Assembly: GCA_023846275.1 (NCBI GenBank) | Contig: CM043865.1 | Span: 32,688,412-32,752,411, forward strand | Source of the DNA: Vanilla planifolia | Lineage: Eukaryota > Streptophyta > Magnoliopsida > Asparagales > Orchidaceae | DNA: 64,000 nucleotides | Direction: 5' to 3' | Shown: positions 26,643 through 39,544 of the stretch, piece by piece | How the letters are laid out: each line of letters starts with the position of its first letter | Numbering within the stretch: the first letter of the stretch is position 1 | The notes under the pieces: generated by a model | The model's database searches: none | The model's input: only the letters and a program-made list of their open reading frames with translations | What the model was told of the DNA's origin: nothing | Program-made: the position numbers and the translations under genes

Positions 26643-26815
26643 GCATGCATAGTTTTTGATAAATCTTCCTTATGTTCATGGTTTGTTACTGTTGAAAGTA
26701 CTAAAGTCTTTGTTGTTTCTCCTCATAACAATAAGAGGAGAAAGGTGGAAAATATTGCTAAAACAAAATCTTTGGAATATTGTGTTGAGAATTCGTTGTT
26801 GGCATGAGAAGATAT
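26643..26815 (+). other. Short open stretch, exon-like, unidentified
   Basis: The plus strand is open for about 57 codons with balanced amino-acid use, including a basic NNKRRKVE part and VESTKVFVV. It has no initiating ATG, and a stop ends it at about 26815. It lies about 250 bp downstream of the GC-richer island and could be an exon relic of the same unit. Confidence 0.2.
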
Positions 26816-27210
26816 TGTAAGGTATGATTCTTTTTAGTTGTAATACTATCCTACTTAAGAAAGCTTAAGAAATCAAACTTCTAATAAGTCATGGGATTTA
26901 AAAAGTTATTATGAAAGCACATTAAGTTATTAAAGTTAATAATTAAAATAAGAACATTTTGATATTTTTATGCCACTTTTTTTGTGTAAGAGGACAAGGG
27001 TAAATAGAAGATGATAGAAGAGTTATCTCTAAACATTTAGTTAGATAAATTAGAATAATTATGATATAAATAATTGTTGTTTTATATTTTGAGCATTGCA
27101 TCATTTATTTGTGTAAATATATTTCAATAATCGTATGTATAATAACACTTGCAAAATTTGACATTAAATTGAGAACGTTGTATAAAATTTAAATGATGTG
27201 ATAATATATG

Positions 27211-27220
<10 letters not shown>

Positions 27221-27259
<39 letters not shown>
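27221..27259. repeat. (TA)n microsatellite
   Basis: A TA run preceded by a short TG run (27210-27219). Confidence 0.95.
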
Positions 27260-27264
<5 letters not shown>

Positions 27265-27753
27265 GATATAAGTGAAAAAGAGTTAACAACAAAAAGAGGA
27301 TGAATTATACAGTTAAATTTTTTTTAATCTATAATCTTAATTATCTCAAATCTAATGTTAGTTTAATGATAAAAGCTTTTAAATAAAAACATGAAATGCA
27401 ATATTTTTGATAAAATGTTTTTTGTTGTTTTTGAAATGTGGTTCAACGAGAGGTGTAAATTAGTATGAATAAAAATTTTGACTTAAACAAATATTTAAAA
27501 AATATATTTTAAAATAACTATTTTAATAAATTTGAATACATTTTTATAATTAATTATATGCATATTTTAATTTTATTTTAAAATATGTTAATCAATATAT
27601 TTTTAAAAAAATTATGAAATATAAATTCAATAAGAATTATGCTTATTCTCATTCATAAATATATTTACATGTTTCATCATTTACTCATAAAATTAGAAAC
27701 AATAATGTTATAAATATAGGTTCTAATGTTACATCTTATTTGACTCAAAATTA

Positions 27754-27756
<3 letters not shown>

Positions 27757-27806
<50 letters not shown>
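27757..27806. repeat. (TA)n microsatellite
   Basis: About 50 bases of TA, followed by a TG-rich run. Confidence 0.95.
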
Positions 27807-27808
<2 letters not shown>

Positions 27809-27999
27809 GTGTATGTGTGTGTATGTGTGAATGATAAAAGAAGTTATTTTATTTGAAATATGCACAAATATATTTTATCATGTAACTATGTGATAAGAAA
27901 TTGTATTGGTTTGTGTATTTTTCATTTTTGTGCTAAATAATTACAATAATTAATTCTTTTAAGTTGTTTCAAATTCTAATCAATATATATAATATTAAC

Positions 28000-28515
28000 A
28001 TATATAACAAATATTATTATATCTAATTGATTAAAGGTTTCTAGACATTAAGCCTTTATGTGATATTAGATAGATATTTTATATAAGTACATCAAATAAG
28101 TTGACTCGTCTAAGCCCACAAACTCTATGAGATTTCATGACAATGATTCAATGTGATGCACCCATCTAGTTATGATGACAATTGCTTAATGCTAAATTAT
28201 ACGTATTTAGTGCTTGTAGTTTATCATTATGTTCTGTTATAATAGGATATATGTAGAATCGCTTGTAGCAAGTTAAGTTTCATATCATAGTAAGATTGCT
28301 CAGAGTGATGAGAACTTTAGATTAGATAGTTTAAGTATGGATAGCAAATATGTTGGTCTTTATTAGATGGTTGGGATAATCCCTTCTTGATGTATGTCAT
28401 GCAAACACATGGGATTGTCCCATACAAACCTTTATATATGAATATTTTATTACTTGAGATGATCACTATGGTCATCATCCCTTTTTTTTTTTTTTGCTTG
28501 CTTCTTAATGCTTTC
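28000..28515. other. AT-rich stretch with LTR-like phrases
   Basis: Near 28370-28440, GGGATAATCCC and GGGATTGTCCC precede a TATA-like CTTTATATATGAA. That arrangement suits a promoter or an old LTR. No coding sequence is attached. Confidence 0.25.
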
Positions 28516-28519
28516 TACT

Positions 28520-28730
28520 TCCCTCTATAACAAGGCCATGCATTTAATTGAGAAAAAGCTAATAAATGGTTTTGAGGCTTGTGCAATCCATGGAACTTTG
28601 TTCCTCTTCTCTTTGTACTAAGATATTCTAGTGATACTTAACTCAAGAAACCATTTTATAGCATGTCTTAAGAAATGGCCCTATCATTGCTTGATTTAAT
28701 TAAAAGAAGGATCAACTTAAATTTTGTATT
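28520..28730. repeat. Diverged repeat pair, copy 1
   Basis: It aligns by eye with 32940-33110. Both contain ATGG(T/C)TTTGA(G/A)GC, then a CCTCTTCTC or CCCTTCTC block, a TGCTAAGA(C/T)AT or TACTAAGATAT block, and TTAAGAAAC or TCAAGAAAC. The family is unknown. Confidence 0.55.
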
Positions 28731-31700
28731 TAATAGCTTTAGTTTTAAAACTTTTCTATAGTTGTAATATAACAAACAACAATCCAAATCCTCACAACAA
28801 AACTATAAATGCTTTCTCCTAAATATATCAATGATTAGCAAAATACAACTAACTCCATCTCATGATATACTACCTAGCTTAATCTCAATACCCTTATTCA
28901 AGTGATCCTAGAAAATGTAAATAAATTAGTGGGAGTATATAATAACTCAATAAAAAAATATTATATTAAAATAGTTGATATTTTTAGATGTAGTGAAATA
29001 AAGAAATAAGATATTAAAACAATAATAATAACCATGTGTATTAAACTAAAATTTTTAAATAAATGACCTTTTTTATTTCTTTTTCATACACATATACACA
29101 CACATAATGCAAACTTTTCTTTCATATCCATCCTTTATCCTTTCAAATATCCAGAAAAAATTTGTCTTCTCAATGTTCCATGATGTGTTATTTTATATAA
29201 ATGATCACATAATAAAGGTGCTTTGTCATTACTTCAACTATTATATATCGTTTGAGAGTACTTTTATTTTGTCATATAATATATTATATCATATAGCTCC
29301 ATGTGAGAGGGCATAATTAGATTGAGAATATTCTCACTTTTTTCTCATGTACAAATCATATAGATGTCATATTGAAATTATAAAACTTTCATATCAATAT
29401 CATATATATTTCATAATATCATTATAACATCATGCTCAATAGAACTTTCTATGTATCATCATAAGATCTATGGAATTGAGAAAGCATCGTACATTAATAA
29501 AAAAAATTACATGCATTAGAACATATGCAATTTCATACATGATTTAAATTCAACTATCTTAAATCATAGATAGTCTTCTCCCTTTTAAAAATTCAAATAA
29601 AAAAAAAATATATTTTTTAATTTTATCAATTTTTTATAAAATACAATATTTTTTTCTTTAATTCTATTCTTCATTTAAAATTTTCAAAATCTTTCTTTAA
29701 CTTCTCTCTCTTTCTAGCTTCGATTAAACCTCCCAAGGCCAAACTATTTGATCAATGTTGAGATCTTTCAATTTATTTTAATTATTTTTTTTTAATCAAT
29801 TTTAAATATTTTGATTCCTTATTAATAGGTGGTTGATGAAATTATCGAATTGAATTCAACACTTTTAATCTCTTGTTGTCTACTTGTTTAGAGCACCCAA
29901 TGAAGAAGATCAAGCCATCCAAACAATTTATAGGAACCATTAAAATCTTCTTTACTAATATTCAAACTTCACATAATACCTTTAGAAAGAAACAAATTGC
30001 TAGCACAAAAATTTTGATAAATAAAAATTTCAAAAATACCCAAAATGTAATGAAGAAGATAAAATTTTCTTTTAAAAATAAATTTATTTACTTTTGTTTT
30101 TTTTCTCTTATCTCTTTAGATTATTGTACCACAATTTTTGCTTCCCTTCTTTTAATCCTCATACTATCATTCTTTTTTCTCTTATTCCTCTTTCCTCTCT
30201 ATCTTTTCCTTGCACTCTTTCTCTCTTCAATCATTTAATCGAAAGTTTGTTCTTTGTCAACTAGATACTCTTTTTGATGTATTCAACAATTGTGATAATT
30301 TAGATGATTTATTTTTAACAAAACATAATACTCATTAAACAAATTTTTATAAGATAGCAAAATATAATTTTTATTATTATAGTTACATTAACATTTAACA
30401 ACTCAAACTTTACATGCCCATTAAATTGTAAGGCTGAAATCATCGTGTCGAGCGATTTACAAGGTAATGACCAATTTGATGCACTTTTTTTGAGGTCAAA
30501 TTATAATTTTTCAATCATTTCTTTTCTTGTGTTGAAAGCATTTTTAATTTTTTCTTCATTGTTTCTCTACTATATGAGTTTTGATGTAATAAATGGAATT
30601 CAATATATGTTGAAACTCACAACTTATGGTCTTTATAATATTTTTTTAGCTGCAGCTTCTATTGACTTGGAATTTTTGTCTTCTAAATGCATGAAACTAA
30701 TCTGATAAAAAAATTACAAAATTTAATTTTCTATGTTCTTCATGTAATGTCTCAATCATTGAGCATCAAACAAAGTGAAACCTTGTATAGATAGCTTTCC
30801 ATTTTAAAGTTGTTTAGTGGGAATTTAACTTGCTGAAGTTTACTATGCAAAATAAATTCTAAGTTCTAGCTTAAGTTGATAAGGGTATCAATCTTAAGAT
30901 TTATTAATCGTAACAAACTCAATCATATGACAGATCATTCATTACTTATTTGATGTGATATCATTCCTATGGACATTACACTTCTTATTAAGTCAATATT
31001 GGATGAATCATTATCAAGCAAAATATTTGTGATCATTTCTCTAGCATCAATTTATTTAAAGTTTAGTAGTTGGAAAGTTATGTTGACCTCAAGTCTTGGA
31101 AAACCTTGACACCTTCACCACTTGAAAGAAATTAAGCTCGTTATCCTTTTGTCTTCTTGAGAGCTTACTCCTTCCTCACCACAACCTTCATTTATCTTTG
31201 AGTTCACTCCCTACCACCAAATCTTTCAATCATGCCACTTTTGTGTCATTCTTATGCTCATCTATGCATGTTCCCCAACCACCTCGACCTAGTTTCCTTT
31301 TCTATGAGATTGTTAGCACAAGACTGCACAAGAGATATTAGATGAATATTCAAAGCATATGTTAATACTAGAGTCATACTCGCTTTGGTTCTATTATGTA
31401 ACTTCTAATTGTTGTTATTATCAATCTCTTCATTGTGTTAACAAGATAGATAGAATGAGATTTTCATAATCTCTACAATGTTTTTTATGTGATTATATTA
31501 CAAAGGATATTATAAAACATAAACACAAATAATGTTTATATTTCATCTAACAATTTCCAAACAATATTATCAAGATGTTATAACATTTAGTTGGTATAGG
31601 AATTGATTAAATAATTATTTTTTAAAAAATATTTTATTTTGCATATAAGCTAACAAAATTATAATAATTATAAGATGAGCTAAATTTTATAAGAAAGAGA

Positions 31701-32860
31701 AAAATTTGTAGTATCCTCAAAAGTAAAGAAGATTATTTAATTTGTAATTTTTATTTTTATTTTAGTAATTTATATATATATATTATAAAATTTTTATATT
31801 ATAAAAAATGAGAGACTCTCTTAATAGGAGGTGGAGAAATTTTCAGACATGAAAGAGTAAATTATTAAAAATTTAAAGATACTAATTTTATCAAATAAGG
31901 TATGACTTGATTTTTAAAATAAGGGGCTAAAACTTAACAAAATAATAATAATGTTTTAATTAATGATATTAATAAAAAATTATTAAAACATTAATTGATG
32001 TAAAAAAATTATGAAATATGTAGAAAATATAAAATTTGTAGAGAAGCTCATTTTACAATTATTTTTAGAAATTTTAGAAGTCGTTTAGATTGAGAAAAAT
32101 ATAAGAAATATAATTTTTATAAGATTTTAATTATTATTTTTTATTTTTTTTATTCCCTAACCTAACCAAACTAATAAGAGAATTAGAGGAGTGTGGACGT
32201 TATCATGCACATGCAACTTGTCTTTTTAAGAAAAGAATTAAGGATTATGTTCAAAGAGTCCTTAGTGGTTAGAAATGAATTAATCATGACCTCCTCTCAA
32301 ATGAATAGGAGAGAGAAAATAAAGAAAATTTATAAGAGAAAAATAAAGAAAGATTTTTGAATAAAACTATGTAAAAAAGGAAAAGAGGCATGCAACATGT
32401 CCCTTATTATAGTATTAAATAAAATCTATTATGCAAGTTATAATGAATTTTATTATTATTTAATATATTACAAATCAAATACATTCCTCTTATTTTTATA
32501 ATGTAAACTCTTAGATGGGTTTGTTTTATTTATTTATTTTTTTTGCAATATACTTTTTATCATAATTATATGTTGCATAATTACATTATAATATTGTATA
32601 AGTAATCACATGCATTATATAGACACAAGGCAAAAAAGACAATTATGATGAGAATTAAAAAAGAGCAAATAAGGTTTATAAATAAATAAAAAAATAATTT
32701 TTAGCAACAATTTTGGAGTGGATTCTAATGAATTAAATATATATACAAATATTACAAAATGATTGGTGAAAATTAAATAAAATTTCTAATGAATTTGTGT
32801 TGATAAAAATTCTCATCTATGTGATAAAAAGATAGTAAGATCTAACAATGAATTAAAGAT
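28731..32860. other. AT-rich stretch without a recognised gene
   Basis: Open frames at 29107-29316 (ATG), 29873-30238 (TTG at its start) and 30445-30705 (GTG at its start) are rich in Phe, Ile, Leu and Lys and show no motif. The section 31080-31330 is pyrimidine-rich and slightly richer in GC, possibly an old LTR. I see nothing I can call. Confidence 0.5.
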
Positions 32861-32939
32861 GAAAAAATCTCCTCAAAAAGAAGGGGTCAAGCAAAAATGA
32901 ATGCTTTCTTCTATGAGAAGCACGTATCCTATTTTAAAC

Positions 32940-33110
32940 AAAAAAAAAAAAAAAGAAGCCAATGGATGGCTTTGAAGCATATTGAAGTCATGAAGAATGG
33001 TCTCCCCTTCTCTTGGTGCTAAGACATTATAGGTGATGTTTGGCTTAAGAAACACATTTATGGGATGCTTTAATTGATCCAATAGAAGTCCAATGCCTAA
33101 GTCATCTTCC
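32940..33110. repeat. Diverged repeat pair, copy 2
   Basis: It is the counterpart of 28520-28730. On the minus strand this copy is open (69 codons, 32873-33082) with a balanced, protein-like part around VFLKPNITYNVLAPREGE. The repeat may therefore derive from a coding sequence. I do not recognise it. Confidence 0.5.
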
Positions 33111-33614
33111 TTAGGGAATCATGAGGTGAAGTTATATGTGATACAATTATAAGAGATAAGTAGAAATTATATTCTTCTTTATTGCTTTAGTTTACATATA
33201 ATTTGGTTTTTACCTTAGTCTCTATTTGTGTTTTTGTATGATTTGGCATAGCAAATGAACTATAATCAGTCCTTTAAGCTTTTCATGTTTCATGTAATAT
33301 TTGATCATGAAAATTTAAAAAATTCTAACAAGTTTTATATTTGAAAATTTAAGCAAAAAGAACTTTAATGTGTGAATTAATTTCTCAATTGAAAGCTATT
33401 TAGTTACCTTGAATTTTTTTTTTTAATTTTCTTCAAAAATAAAAAATAACTCAATGTTTATATAAAAAAAAAATATTTTTATTAAACTTTAACCTAAATT
33501 TGTCAAACAATATTGCATTTCAAACACTTATTCTTTACCACTTGATCAATATCATACCATTCTCACCTTACCAGGTGGGAACAAAATAAGCCTTATTATA
33601 TATCAGCTATCTCT

Positions 33615-35027
33615 TCATGCTTTTTGAATGCCATCTAATAAGAAGCTAAGAAGAATCTTGTTGAACTGAGCTGGATCTTCTAATTGAGGCACGTGGCCAG
33701 TGTTCTTCAAGACCTCCAATCTTGCTTTCCCTCCAAGTTTCCTGCAATCCCACAACATTTATTTTAAAATTAAACTAAATCCAAAAATAACTTTGGTAAC
33801 CATAAATCAAATTTCACTGCTTAAAAAATTTTAACAAAAAAGTTTGGAAGAAATATATTTATGCAAAATAAAAAAAAAACAAATTTATTTAACAAATTTT
33901 TATACATTTTTTGAAATCAACTTTTCTAAAAATCGTAACATCATTTAAACCCTTTTTTTATCAATCAAATTAATATTTAATAATTAAAAAGTGCTTTTGA
34001 AAAGTGTTAACAAACTGAGGCTTACTTATTTAGTTCAAATGCCTTCTCCACTGGAAATATGCCGTCGTGCTCTCCCCATATAATCAAAACATGCTGCAAG
34101 GAGGTAAGTAAATGGCTATTTAATATGAGATCAATTGGGTCATTAATGGGTCATTTTACTGACGTATACCTGAGTGAGAGGGCTGAGCTGAAATAAATCT
34201 TTGTTGCCGACAGTAACGCCCTTGAGAAGCTCAATCTTTTCATCATAGTTATCCTTGCTTAGCTTCTAAAGGATTAAATAAATTTTATTTAATTTGAAAT
34301 ATGTTGGAATACTTCGATTTTTGAATAATATTTTAATTAAAATAATTATATTTTTTAAAATTTTATGGGAAAAACAAAATCTTACCTGGAATATGTCCCT
34401 GAGAACAAACCCCGGAATGAAAGCCGTCGGGCGGCGGACGGAGAGCCGCAGCAGCCTCTTCCCCCCTTCTGCCGTCATCGGAAGCAACAAATCCGACACG
34501 CTTCCCACTCCACCGGCCCTCCTCAAGAGCGCCACTTCGTCCTCCGTCGTCTTCCCGAGATCCGAGCTGGCGATCACCACCTTCCCCGCCCAGCCCCTCT
34601 CCCCCAAAAGCCTTGCCACGTGGTACGCAACGAACCCTCCGTAGCTGGTCCCCACCACCGCCTCAACCACCTCCTCGATCCCCAGCGAAACTAACAGCGC
34701 GGCCACCGCCGCGGCCTGGAACCTCTCCGACCTCTCCGCCGACCGCGTGGTGGACCCACCGAAGAAGATCAGGTCGGGGACGACGAGGTCGAAGTGGCGG
34801 GAGAGGATGCCAATTTGGAATCTCCACTGCCACGTGGCGGACGGGCCGAAGCCGTGGAGGAGGAGGACGATGGGCTTCGTGGGGCTCGGGCGGGAATGGG
34901 CGAGAGAGGGGGAGAGCCAGCAGTGGATGGTGGTGTTTGGGTCGACCGAGATGGTGGATGGGAGGAGGCCGGCGGAAGAGAAGGCACGGCGGGAGATGAA
35001 GTCGGCGGCGGCGAAGAAGACGCCCAT
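33615..35027 (-). CDS. Plant alpha/beta-hydrolase fold protein, four exons
   Basis: Exons (minus strand) are 35027-34386, 34265-34170, 34093-34026 and 33741-33615. All three introns (120, 76 and 284 bp) have GT..AG ends, and the frame is kept. The product is 310 residues. It has an oxyanion HGFG near 58-61, a PDLIFFG segment near 84-90, the nucleophile elbow GTSYG with Ser128, the acid in WGEHDG (Asp256), and His285 in NTGHVP. The triad is thus complete but spread over exons 1, 3 and 4. Length and layout fit the plant esterase or epoxide-hydrolase-like group of small soluble hydrolases. The substrate cannot be told from sequence. No signal peptide is obvious. The start at 35027 is the first in-frame ATG and has a good context (GAG before, G after). 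The open frame runs upstream only from non-ATG codons. Exon 1 is very GC-rich and the later exons AT-rich, a gradient common in monocot genes. No other gene is seen within several kilobases. Confidence 0.9.
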
Positions 35028-36635
35028 CTCGGGGGGGAGCAATGCAGGTATCTTTGGGTGGGGTAAATGCAGTATTTGTAAGGATTTCGAGGGGTGTATT
35101 TGCAAATTTTGTTAAGAATGACAAGATTATGTTTTTAACTTTTTTGTTTGTCCTTTTTCTTTTTTTGACTTTTGCTAATAAAAAATTGGTATAAATATTT
35201 TGGACGGCATGGGTAATATTAAATATTGTACTATGATGGTAGATGACAGCAAATTATATATATTTAAATAAAACTTTCTACTTTAAAAAATAAGGCAAAA
35301 ATATTTAAGTCAAAGAAATATTTTTCTAATATTATCAAATATGATATATTAGCAATAGTACAAATTTTAATATTTTTTATGATATTGTTTAGGATTGGAT
35401 TGCTATCAAACTACAAAAAAAAAAAAAAAAGAATAAAGAATAACGCAAATATAAAATTCACAATAATCACAAATGGTAAAAAGAGTTCTATTATAACGAT
35501 TTCTTATTTGAGGTGGAAAAAGTCAAAATGACGTGGGTTTTAGAAGCATAGAGTTTTAGATGCTAAAAATCACACCCACAATCTGGTTGCAATGTACAAA
35601 GACACAAAAAGTGTAAATGATAAAAATATAACAATTATCTTAGTTTAAATTAAGGTTATATATGAATATTTTTAATTAATGAAAATATCCAAATTTAAAA
35701 GAAATCTATGAAGGCCAATTTTGTTATATAGGTTATGCAATTAATGTTATTATTTAATTAGAGTTGGTTGATTTGATATAATTAGAAATTCTTAGAAATC
35801 AAGAAATTTGCATCAAAATTCATACTTCAATTCAAACGACTCAAATTTTAGAGTGACATGCAAACTAAATAGAAAATCAAGAATTTTACAACAAAATTCA
35901 TGCTTTAATTACAAACATCTCATGTTTTAGATCAACATGCAAACTAACCAGAAAATTCGATAAGATGGTCATATTCATGTTAAAGTTTTTGAAAGCAATA
36001 CAAAACATAATAAGAGCTATTTCATAGAAAGGAAATTGTATAAAAGAGATATTAAAAATAAAAAAATTACTTGCGAGATAAGGTGATAGGATTTTTGTTG
36101 TGCTCTTGTATAATTGACATCCTAAACAAACAATAATAAAAAGGTGATAAGAATATTTGTAATCATTAAAATTTTGAATAAATTTTAGTATAATTGAATT
36201 ATTTATAACCTAAGCATAAAAAAGATTGAATTGTCTTATTTTCATGTCCATCAAACGATATACCTTAATAGGATTCGTCATCCAATTTGTTGTTCAATCA
36301 AAGCAAAGTGAACTTATTGTTTACACATTTGTTGTCACCATTATTTTATTGGAGTAATTAAAAGTGAGAAAAGTGGGTTTGATGTTCTATCAATAATGAT
36401 TGATAATCTAATGTTAAATTTGTTCATAATCCAAGTTCTTATTCTTAGTTGTTATCATCTAATCTTATGGATATGATTTTCAATCCATCTTTAAACTCTA
36501 CATCTAGCTATGTTACATTAATATAAGATTATCTAAATGACTATCCAAGTAAATAATGACCATATATAATAAATTTAAAACTAATAAAATATAGAATATT
36601 CAAATAATGTCAGAATGAACATGAATATGAGGATA
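35028..36635. other. Upstream region of the hydrolase gene; otherwise AT-rich
   Basis: The first 80 bases upstream of the ATG are a leader-like sequence. Further up on the minus strand there are ATATTTATA (near 35190) and a longer TATATATAA-type run (near 35255). Either could serve as a core promoter, but the composition makes chance matches likely. Nothing else is recognised. Confidence 0.35.
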
Positions 36636-36639
36636 TGAT

Positions 36640-38578
36640 CAGTAGATCATTTTCAAGCTTATTGAATCTAAAATGGAAGAAAAAAATCAAGTAATGTGGT
36701 TAGGAAAAGGAAAATCAATGATGTAGCACAAAGCAAAACAATCCCACATTGGGCTGCACGTGGAGACTCATTGTAAGCACCTAAGAGCTTATGTTACAGC
36801 ATGCTGGTTGAGCACCACACGTGGAGATAGTACTGCACTCAATTACGAGGAGTCGAAAGCACGTGCAACACATATGCACCTTATCAATCACTAACCATGC
36901 ATGCGTTCTCCACTTGTGGTAGATACACCTACTTCACCATCTTGGTCAACGCGTGCATAGGAACAACTCCATTGGCTAAGTTGTAAAGGTGCGATGGCAT
37001 GGGGGCAAATGCACAAACTAGTGTGGATTAAATAAAATTTGAAAAATTTTATATTTTTGGTCAAAATCACATGTTTTTTTTATTTTAGAATTAAATATTA
37101 TATTTAAATATCGATATTAAAAGAGTGAGAATAATATATGAAATAAATTAAAACTTGTAAAAAGTTAGAACTTAACAATTTAAAATTATGAGAATCAAAA
37201 CTTTGTAAATTCAGAATAACTTGAAGAGAATCTTCTTAAGAATTTAATTTGCTTGTGACAAAAATTCTCTTATCTTTTTCCTTTCTTCTTTTCTTCTCAT
37301 CATTATTATGCTTTCACTTCTACTATTATTATTTTAAATAGAAAGTCTATTGATAAGTGTTTGGGATGAGAACATTTATCAGATATATTATATTATTTTT
37401 TGTATCAGAATACTTTGATTTGACACTAAAGAAAAGTGCAAAAAAGAAGATAGTTGAAGATCAATCTTCAAAAGAGAATGAAGAGATTAAAAGGTTTCAA
37501 TCAAAGCAAATACATCAACTATTTCACTATTAAGCTTGGATGCACAAATAGCTCTATTAATCGAATAAATATAAGTGTTAATAAAGATTGTACTAAAATC
37601 CTAATCCCTTCCTATGATAAATCCAAAAGAAAATATTTTCAAGCAAAAGAATTCTAGATTAAGTAGTAATTACAAATAATTGAAGATGAAGTTGAGTATG
37701 ATATCAATCTCATATTTTTAATGAATGAGAATCAGCAGTGTTCTTTCAAAGTAGATGTTATACTTGATTTACTAAATTATGATAGTATAGTAGATGTAAA
37801 AAAATTAGATGCCTAGTTAAAAAATTAAAGATATATTTTCTTTATATGACTATTAATCGTCAGATAAAGTGACATAGTCTATGACATTTATAAGGACAAG
37901 CGGTGCAAGAATATATCACAGAATTATAACAAATTATGATTTTGAGAAAACCTATTAAAGAGGTATAGACTTTATCAAAATATATTGTAGATCTGTATTA
38001 TAATATTATCATTGAATTATCTATTTTTCATATTTAATCTTTAAAGTAAGTTAATAGATTTGTGATGACTTTCAAAAAAATAAATGAATATAAAGAGATA
38101 AAAATAAAAGGATAAAATATCAAAAAATTTAAGTATAAGTCCAAAATTGATAACAAAAGAAAGAGTATTTTACAATAAATTATATTATAACCATAATTAA
38201 CAATATTCCTTCTATTAGTAAAAATAAAAAAGTATTTATGTTGCTACAACATGAAAAAATATATATAATCAAAATATTAAAAATTATATCCAAAATTATT
38301 TCTAAATAAATTTAAGAAGAACAAAGTACTTATTATAATAGATACTAAAAAGATACTTCAAACTCTTAAAGTTTATAAAAAGTTATCTCTTATGATGAGT
38401 TCAAAGAAGGTATCGTATGAAACAAATCAAAGAGAAGAATTCTTCATTATTTGAATACAAGTGAAGAAAGAGTTTATTAGTATTATTGTTGATACTAATC
38501 CCTAATCCTTAAGAAGAAGAAGAAGAAGAAGAAAGAGAAGGAGAAGAAGAACAAGATGAAGAAGAAGAAGGAGAAGGA

Positions 38579-38610
<32 letters not shown>

Positions 38611-39540
38611 TGGAATGGAAAATAACATAATATCAAACACCTTACACAAAGATTAAAGTTAGAGACTACATTACATCAAAAACTATATTCTTTGAAGTGG
38701 ATTAATAATAACTCTAAGATGAGAGTTTGAAAATAATGTAAGGTAAAGTTGTCATCACTAAAGACTACAATGATTATGTTATCTATGAAGTGAAACTTCT
38801 AAATGTTTGTAAAATTATATTAAAGAATTCATACTTATAAAGTCAAGATGTCTACTATAGATGTGCACAATGATACTAGTGGATAAGGATGAATAAATCT
38901 TTCTTCTAACTTGAGACAAAAAAGTATTGACAAAAGACATTATTAGTGCTAGTTAAATAAAGAGACTAATGAACACTTGTCAAACATATATGCTTCTAAT
39001 AAAATCAAATAAATAATTTGATGGGACCAATGAAAAATTAAACCTCTCAAAGAAAATAATTGAACTAGATTTACTAAGATTTCATTCATCAAAGAAGATT
39101 TGATGGGACTCAAATCTCCAAAAGAATGGATCTATAATCAAGAGAATACTTTTGAGCTCACATAATCCATTTGCAAAATTTAGAAAAATTTTATATTTTT
39201 TTATTAAAATCATAAATTTTTTATTTTATAATTAAATATTATATCACAATCTTTATATAAAAAGATTAAGAAAGATGTATGAAACAAGTTATAACTTATA
39301 TAAAGTTAGAAATTAAAAATTTAAAATTTTAAAAATTAGAATTTTGTGAATTCAGAATCCCTTAAAAAGAATCTTTTTAAGAAATTTAACTTCATTTTGG
39401 GAGAAACTCTCGTCTCCAGGATCTTTCTTCTTTTGCTAATTTCTATTATAATGCTTCCATTTTCATTACTATTATTATAAAACTAATATTTGTTAATAGG
39501 GGCTGGGAATGAGAACACCTCATAGACAAATCAAGTCATG
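36640..39540 (+). mobile_element. Old LTR retroelement (element 3), broken
   Basis: An LTR-like segment (about 36640-37390) is followed by a primer-site-like TTGTATCAGAATAC near 37398. A gag-like internal region follows (about 37450-38480), then further decayed internal sequence. A second partial LTR copy lies at about 39165-39530 and matches 37025-37375. The internal part reads as a decayed gag-like protein of Ty3/gypsy type. No pol was recognised. It has many breaks and strongly diverged LTRs, so it is old. Related pieces lie at 2966-4075 and 11265-11975. Confidence 0.55.
38508..38610 (+). repeat. (GAA)n-rich purine tract
   Basis: About 100 bases are almost entirely A and G on the plus strand, mostly as AAG or GAA trinucleotides with interruptions. 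It lies inside the old element. Confidence 0.9.
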
Positions 39541-39544
39541 CCAT

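Noticed and set aside
29873-30238. 121-codon open frame ending in a hydrophobic stretch
   Set aside because: It starts at TTG and is dominated by Phe, Leu, Ile and Lys, as expected from AT- and pyrimidine-rich DNA. No intron signals or family motif are seen.
30445-30705. 86-codon open frame
   Set aside because: It starts at GTG, is rich in hydrophobic residues without pattern, and has no recognisable motif.
35028-35105. Upstream extension of the hydrolase frame to 35105
   Set aside because: The frame is open but starts with TTG and contains no ATG before 35027.
34294-35115. Several overlapping open frames on both strands across hydrolase exon 1
   Set aside because: They are shadows produced by the GC-rich exon. 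Only the minus-strand frame continues through well-formed introns and carries the hydrolase motifs.
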